In this document: one piece after another, positions 38,001 to 64,000 of the stretch
How positions within the stretch are numbered: the stretch's first letter is position 1
How the letters are laid out: each line of letters opens with the position of its first letter
Assembly (NCBI GenBank): GCA_963930775.1
Contig: OZ005696.1
Location: 9,478,980-9,542,979, forward strand
DNA from: Cliona cf. orientalis
Lineage: Eukaryota; Porifera; Demospongiae; Clionaida; Clionaidae
Direction: 5' to 3'
Length of the DNA: 64,000 nucleotides
The notes under the pieces: model-generated
Told to the model about the DNA's origin: nothing
The model's input: the letters and a program-made list of their open reading frames with translations, nothing else
Databases searched by the model: none
Position numbers and translations under genes: made by a program

Positions 38001-38048
38001 GTCTCAGACTCGGAATCAGGGACAGAACAGCAGGCCATCAATGTATAG
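32050..38048 (+). CDS. ClC-1/2-type voltage-gated chloride channel
   Basis: Twenty-one exons (32050-32097, 32265-32403, 32548-32676, 32772-32900, 33258-33343, 33737-33784, 34114-34191, 34300-34378, 34431-34641, 34776-34883, 34996-35251, 35445-35514, 35655-35851, 36002-36111, 36293-36426, 36605-36777, 37120-37186, 37249-37301, 37430-37576, 37666-37752, 37860-38048) sum to 845 aa, all in phase. The N-terminal EKTLMYGRYTE is typical of ClC-1/2. The selectivity-filter motifs GSGIPEMK and GKEGPFVHL are present, so the gating Glu is kept. In [19 protein letters not shown] the proton-pathway Glu of exchangers is Val, which predicts a channel rather than a Cl-/H+ exchanger. Two CBS domains follow (about 36293-36660 and 37570-37890). 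The C-terminus has a Gly-rich and acidic tail. It is equally related to CLCN1, 2 and K, so no single symbol is given. Confidence 0.95.
36861..36980. repeat. Dispersed element carrying CTGGTAAAGGTC, copy 1
   Basis: A ClC intron segment that shares TGCG-TTTTC-CTGGTAAAGGTC, a GAATTT-GCTAATTTCTTG stretch and an ending near GTATGGTAA with 41286-41426 and 57855-57990. Diverged copy, non-coding. Confidence 0.5.
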
Positions 38049-38387
38049 CAGCACGCCACACCCCCTTTTGTGTCTCCATCATCGCGTGGATGTCATTGTC
38101 ATTGTGGTTGTAGCTCCAGCGTGAGGCTATTTGTGATTGTTTTATCCTTCTCTGTCCTCCCATTCTCTCTGAGGTACATGTATCTATTGATCGATCGTTT
38201 GTGTGAGTGTGTTTGTACTAGTGTTATCATGTTGAAAGTGTTGCTGATTTTGTTATAATTATGTTTCGCTGCCTAGTGTTTTTTTAGTAAATTGTGAGGT
38301 CTTGTATTAATTTTTGTCATTTTTAATATTATGAAAATTAATGTGTGTGATGTGGGAAAAAAAAACTTTTTCAAAATTTTTGCTCCT

Positions 38388-38393
38388 AATAAA
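38388..38393 (+). terminator. Poly(A) signal AATAAA of the ClC gene
   Basis: AATAAA about 340 bases past the TAG at 38046-38048, and about 45 bases before the converging SRPRB stop, so the two 3' ends nearly meet. Confidence 0.65.
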
Positions 38394-38437
38394 GCCCACT
38401 ATGTACAGTCATCATTGGCTGGAAGTGTCTTTTTGAG

Positions 38438-40084
38438 CTAACACTGTTTATCGAGCCACGCCAATACTTGATCGATGTCAGCCACGCTCTCTCCCTCCGC
38501 CCCCTTCCCTCGAGCACTGCACTCAACAAACTTCACTTTGAGCGACAGATCAGAGAATTCAAAATCTTTTCCTTTCTTTCCAAAAGTCACGGGAGCCGAG
38601 CTCCTCGGTCCGCCATCGAGGGAGGAGGGGCGAGCAGAACGACTTACTCGCAGGGCAGTGCTGTATGTATGTGTATTATAGAAGAAGAAAGCATTACTAT
38701 TATCAAATTTAATTTTGATCATAACAGTAGGATTCAATCGTACTATTAAATTTTATCAATAGTTAAATTTTGCTTACATTTCCTTTTCGAGGTGTTTTGT
38801 GATCGCCTCAGCCCTCCTGGCCAGAGTTAGGTCCTGCTTATTGCATGCCACAAGGAGGGAGATCCTTTTCTTGTGGATCACAGGGTCAGAGAGAAGGTCA
38901 TAGAGGAGAGCGGCCACGTCACTGACCTCCTTGTCAAAGTTAACACTGTCCACTACCAGAATTACTGCTCTGTATGAACAAGTATGTTTGATGTAACAGG
39001 TAAGGACACTGATTGTCTGAAAAATAATATATTTGCTGATTGCGAGCTACATTTTGGTTATTATTGTTGTAATATACATGAAAGCTTAATAATTATGTCC
39101 CAGCTCAATAAATAGCGATTTCCGGGAGGGACTATCGGGGCTAGACGGTGTCAGGGGTACCCCCTCTGGCACCTGCAGCTGAAAACTGCACATGGTCCTG
39201 GGCATATATGGCTTAGGGGTCGCCCAGGTTCCTCCCTCGAATACCCCCCATCCTGGATAAAGCCTGGTAATCCACCATAGGCTGACTTCGGTCCCCTGTG
39301 GCTGTGACACAGAAGCCTAACTGGCTGCAGTAATGTCTGCAGTGTACCCTGACCAACGTTCCAGCCTAGAGCTCGGAAGGTCGATGGGAGGATGGGGTCA
39401 TAATTTTTTTTTCATTTTTAGTAGTTATTATAAATTATGAGAGAGAAAGGTGGGGGGCTCTTTGCCTTCAATTGCAAAACTCTCTTACCTCAGTGAGTTC
39501 TTGTATCTTGCAAATATCCTCTCTCTCATTCTTTCATTTCCAGGCACATCTACCAGCGTAATAGGCTTCCCTTTCTACTACCACAGTAGTAATAAATTAT
39601 TATACCCAAAATGCAGCAATCTGAAAATTTAAAATTTCTGCCAACCTTGTCTGATCGCTCATACTTTGATTCATTCTCCTTGATGGAGTTTTGTGTCCTC
39701 ATAAAACTTTCAGAGATGATCTGTGAAAATATAATATTATTATATTCAACATAATATTCCTTGTGCACAGAATTTAATGCAATTATACGTACCCTGAGAT
39801 AGAGCAGCGTCTTTCCAGAGTCGCTGAGCCCAAGTAGGCACACATTCTGACCTTTAGCCTTTCCGATACAACACAACCAGAACATTACTATCATAGGTGG
39901 AGGAAAAAAACATTAAACTTGAGTGATGGATATATGATTTTCAAGAAATTATGTTGACTGACTCACAAGCGAAGGTGAGTATGCTGACTAAGACTGTCCC
40001 TGCGAATATCTCCGTCTCGTATGTGGCCAACTCTGGAAGGAGGGCCGGCTCTAAGTAAAGAAGAACGTCTCTTAAATACCCCAT
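38438..40084 (-). CDS. SRPRB: Signal recognition particle receptor subunit beta
   Basis: Six exons (39967-40084, 39793-39887, 39646-39720, 39489-39574, 38778-38969, 38438-38660) join in phase to 262 aa, close to the usual size. A membrane segment (IFAGTVLVSILTFALMFWL) is followed by an Arf-like GTPase domain. It holds a P-loop GLSDSGKT (G1), DVPGNE (G3), NKQD (G4) and ECSA (G5). The stretch GKKGKDFEFSDLSLKVKF is diagnostic for SRPRB. The protein anchors the SRP receptor alpha subunit at the ER membrane for co-translational targeting. It is divergent from YEATS4. Confidence 0.95.
39086..39400. repeat. GC-richer island in an SRPRB intron, possible transposon remnant
   Basis: A block of balanced base composition inside an AT-rich intron. 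It has a 74-codon minus-strand open frame (39086-39310) rich in Pro, Trp and Gly that does not belong to SRPRB. It looks like a fragment of an inserted repeat, but no terminal repeats or known protein could be recognised. Confidence 0.3.
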
Positions 40085-40270
40085 CTCTGTCTTCTAGCTC
40101 TCAGATCTCCTGTTCACTTCCTCCTCCCTACATATCCACGTGTGGATCTATTTGCTGAGTTTGCACATTTTCATTCCAGACTGGAACGGAGAGGTCCCGT
40201 ACCCGTTCCGGGGCTCATATATCACCTTTGACCTTCGTAAATGGAAAAGGTCGTCGCTAGATTTTTCAAA
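40085..40270. promoter_or_regulatory. 186-bp bidirectional promoter of SRPRB and YEATS4
   Basis: Opposite ATGs lie 186 bases apart. GAAAAGGTCGTCG at about 40244-40256 is a relative of the recurring GGTAAAGGTCGTC motif. The YEATS4 ATG context TCAAAATGGCCG resembles a YY1 site overlapping the start. No NRF1 palindrome was seen here. Confidence 0.6.
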
Positions 40271-40821
40271 ATGGCCGAGGGAGGGAATGCAAGAAGAAAG
40301 GTTTGTTAGCGCTAACGTGCGAGTAGAAACACGCTCAAATCATTCCCTTCATAATACTAGGGCGTTGTTTTATTCAAACCTATCGTCTACGGCAACGTGG
40401 CGCGGTACTTTGGGAAGAAGAGAGATGATGACGGACATACGCACACGTGGACTTGTTACCTCAGGCCCTTCAAGAATGAGGTATACTACTATATTATACT
40501 GTATTTTATCATGCTGTATTATGATGTAATGCGGCATCTATTTATGGTGAAGGACATGTCAGTGTATGTTCGTAAGGTGCAATTCAAGTTACACGAGAGT
40601 TACCCTAGTCCCATAAGAAGTGAGTTAAAGAATGTGACATATAAATATCATATTTATTTGAAATTGTGTACCTAACAGTTTTAACAAAGCCGCCATACGA
40701 GATAGCTGAGACAGGCTGGGGTGAATTTGAGATTGTCATCAAAATATACTTCATGGACTCATCAGAGAAACCAGTGAGTGAGATCATAGATAATAGCAGT
40801 TAATGTACTCAGAATCGACTG

Positions 40822-40889
<68 letters not shown>

Positions 40890-41683
40890 CGCACCCCCCC
40901 CCCCCCCCCCATCCCTCTCTCCCCCTACATGTGCACCTCCCTCTAGTTAACCATCTACCACTTACTGAAGCTGTTCCAGAACGACCCAGCAGTGGTTGCT
41001 GGGAAAAAGAATGTTGTCTCTGAGCAGTACGATGAGCTGGTGTTCACTGACCCGACCAACACAATGTACCACCTCTTGACCTCCCCCAAACCCATGGTTC
41101 CTGCAATCAGGCACGAGCCTGGCATTGACTGTAAGCAGATTTTACGAGGTTTTGAAGGTTTTAATGGAGTAGGCTACCCTTATCTTAAAGAATGACATCT
41201 TCTGTCAGAAGTTGCTATAAATGTTGTACAACTACAATCTCAAGTCTCCCAAACCAATAATATTATCACTGTGTTTATGCTGATAGAACGCAAGCTAAAA
41301 AAATTAATTTTTAAATGTCGCGTGATTTTCTGGTAAAGGTCGTCACACTACATTCAGATACATCCTAGAATGCGAATTTTCTTGCGCTAATTAGATCTTG
41401 TGTTTTATTTGCATAAGCACGGTATGGCCATAAATTAGGGAAATTTTACCTTCTTCTGTTGAAAACACCCAAAAATTATACTTTTGTAGTTATATTTTAT
41501 CTTCTTTGTGCTATAATTATAGACAAGGACATGGAAGAGAAGGCATTGTCATCACTGGGAACAGCTCAGAAGAAGATCAAGCTAGAGATCCAGGATCTGA
41601 GTGAGAGGGTGAAGCTAGCTCGAGAGTCAACTCAGAAGCTGAAAGAGCAAATTGAACAGGCTGAATCCACTGACAATGGTTGA
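40271..41683 (+). CDS. YEATS4: YEATS domain-containing protein 4 (GAS41)
   Basis: Six exons (40271-40300, 40361-40480, 40553-40619, 40679-40773, 40947-41130, 41523-41683) join in phase to 218 aa; human YEATS4 has 227. The YEATS fold is complete: [32 protein letters not shown] and ETGWGEFEI. These contain the His, Ser/Tyr and Trp that form the acyl-lysine pocket of GAS41. A C-terminal coiled coil follows, as in the family. YEATS4 is a subunit of the SRCAP and TIP60 chromatin complexes and reads acylated histone H3. The exon 4-5 intron carries a long CT microsatellite and poly-C tract. Confidence 0.96.
40826..40911. repeat. CT microsatellite plus poly-C in a YEATS4 intron
   Basis: About 60 bases of CT followed by a C run, ending about 35 bases before the 3' splice site of exon 40947-41130. 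It forms or replaces the polypyrimidine tract. Confidence 0.9.
41286..41426. repeat. Dispersed element carrying CTGGTAAAGGTCGTC, copy 2
   Basis: Begins GAACGCAAGCTAAAAAAATT, contains TTTTCTGGTAAAGGTCGTC and CCTAGAATGCGAATTTTCTT, and ends near GCATAAGCACGGTATGG. It closely matches 57855-57990. Located in the last YEATS4 intron; non-coding. Confidence 0.65.
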
Positions 41684-41754
41684 CTCACTTTGACATCATG
41701 TGATCACACTAGCCATAATATTTTAATTTGTTCATCATTGAGCGATTAATTATT

Positions 41755-41760
41755 AATAAA
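41755..41760 (+). terminator. Poly(A) signal AATAAA of YEATS4
   Basis: AATAAA about 72 bases past the YEATS4 stop, inside the 244-base convergent spacer before the stop of the SRCR/CCP receptor. Confidence 0.6.
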
Positions 41761-41927
41761 AGCCATAATTGAACTATGTAGGAGACAATACAGAACTCCA
41801 ATACACATATATAAATACTAGCTCGCAGCAAGTATAAAACAATGCTATAAATCTGTGGAACATAATTATACTAGCTACCTGCTGTGCATTTGCACGCATA
41901 CAAAGATACTGCATTTAGTTAATTAGA

Positions 41928-51837
<9,910 letters not shown>

Positions 51838-52115
51838 TTCGGCGACTGGCTGGAAACTGCTTCTCCAATCAACAGTTGATGTACCAGTGATTAATTTATG
51901 CTTTTATAAAAGCCTGGTACAGCTTAGCTGGACAAACACCAATCACTCGGCTCAATGAATAATAATTATTTCGCACTTTCTAATATTAATGCAGTATTAA
52001 ACAGATTCATGAATAACGGTACAAAATTTTAGAGAACACAAAGTAAATCTAGCGAAATGGTAATAATCGTCAGAAGAAAAAGTGCATTACAAATTAAGGA
52101 GCAGTTTTTAGCAGA
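51838..52115 (-). promoter_or_regulatory. Promoter region of receptor A with a palindromic TATA element
   Basis: The 278-base spacer between the stop of receptor B and the start of receptor A. GCTTTTATAAAAGC at about 51900-51913 is a perfect palindrome containing TATAAAA, about 65 bases upstream of the ATG, so a TSS near 51875 is plausible. Promoter role is inferred. Confidence 0.5.

Positions 52116-64000
<11,885 letters not shown>

Noticed and set aside
51960-52115. Possible small gene between the two SRCR receptors
   Set aside because: No open frame of note; the spacer is explained by the 3' end of receptor B and the promoter of receptor A.

Overview
The window is nuclear DNA from an animal, most likely a demosponge. 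The genes are rich in short introns, flanking spacers are only a few hundred bases, and several genes have clear animal orthologues (CDK11, YEATS4/GAS41, SRPRB, a ClC-1/2-type chloride channel, TPP1). The decisive clue is the right half, where two neighbouring genes encode large membrane receptors made of SRCR domains followed by two CCP/sushi (SCR) domains, one transmembrane segment and a short acidic tail. This SRCR+SCR layout is known from the putative aggregation receptor of the sponge Geodia. All gene models were spliced by eye from splice sites, reading-frame phase and protein similarity, so exon ends may be off by a few bases.

Layout, left to right. 1-4265 (-): receptor-like protein with a signal peptide, SRCR, fibronectin III and Ig-like domains, running off the left edge. 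4632-16372 (-): a 32-exon gene whose summed exons give exactly 1,350 codons. It joins a ubiquitin-conjugating (UBC) fold that has lost its catalytic cysteine, a long unnamed middle region, leucine-rich repeats and an RRM. 16549-19680 (+), head-to-head with it: a protein with an N-terminal CIDE-N domain and a long disordered, proline-rich and then acidic body. 20030-21640 (-): intronless tripeptidyl-peptidase 1. 21974-26267 (-): CDK11. 27073-31799 (-): a Golgi type II coiled-coil protein. 32050-38048 (+): ClC channel, head-to-head with the Golgi gene. 38438-40084 (-): SRPRB, head-to-head with YEATS4 at 40271-41683 (+). 41928-51837 and 52116->64000 (both -): the tandem pair of 14-SRCR (second copy at least 12, cut by the edge) receptors.

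Three divergent pairs share spacers of 176-250 bp, and NRF1-like CGCATGCG palindromes sit at three gene starts. Introns carry many small inverted-repeat elements. They also carry simple repeats that nearly always lie against 3' splice sites in the pyrimidine orientation.

The strongest candidates for something undescribed are the cysteine-less UBC/LRR/RRM fusion, its divergent CIDE-N partner, and the duplicated SRCR receptor with its conserved tail and an apparent gene-conversion tract. No CRISPR, rRNA or tRNA gene was recognised.
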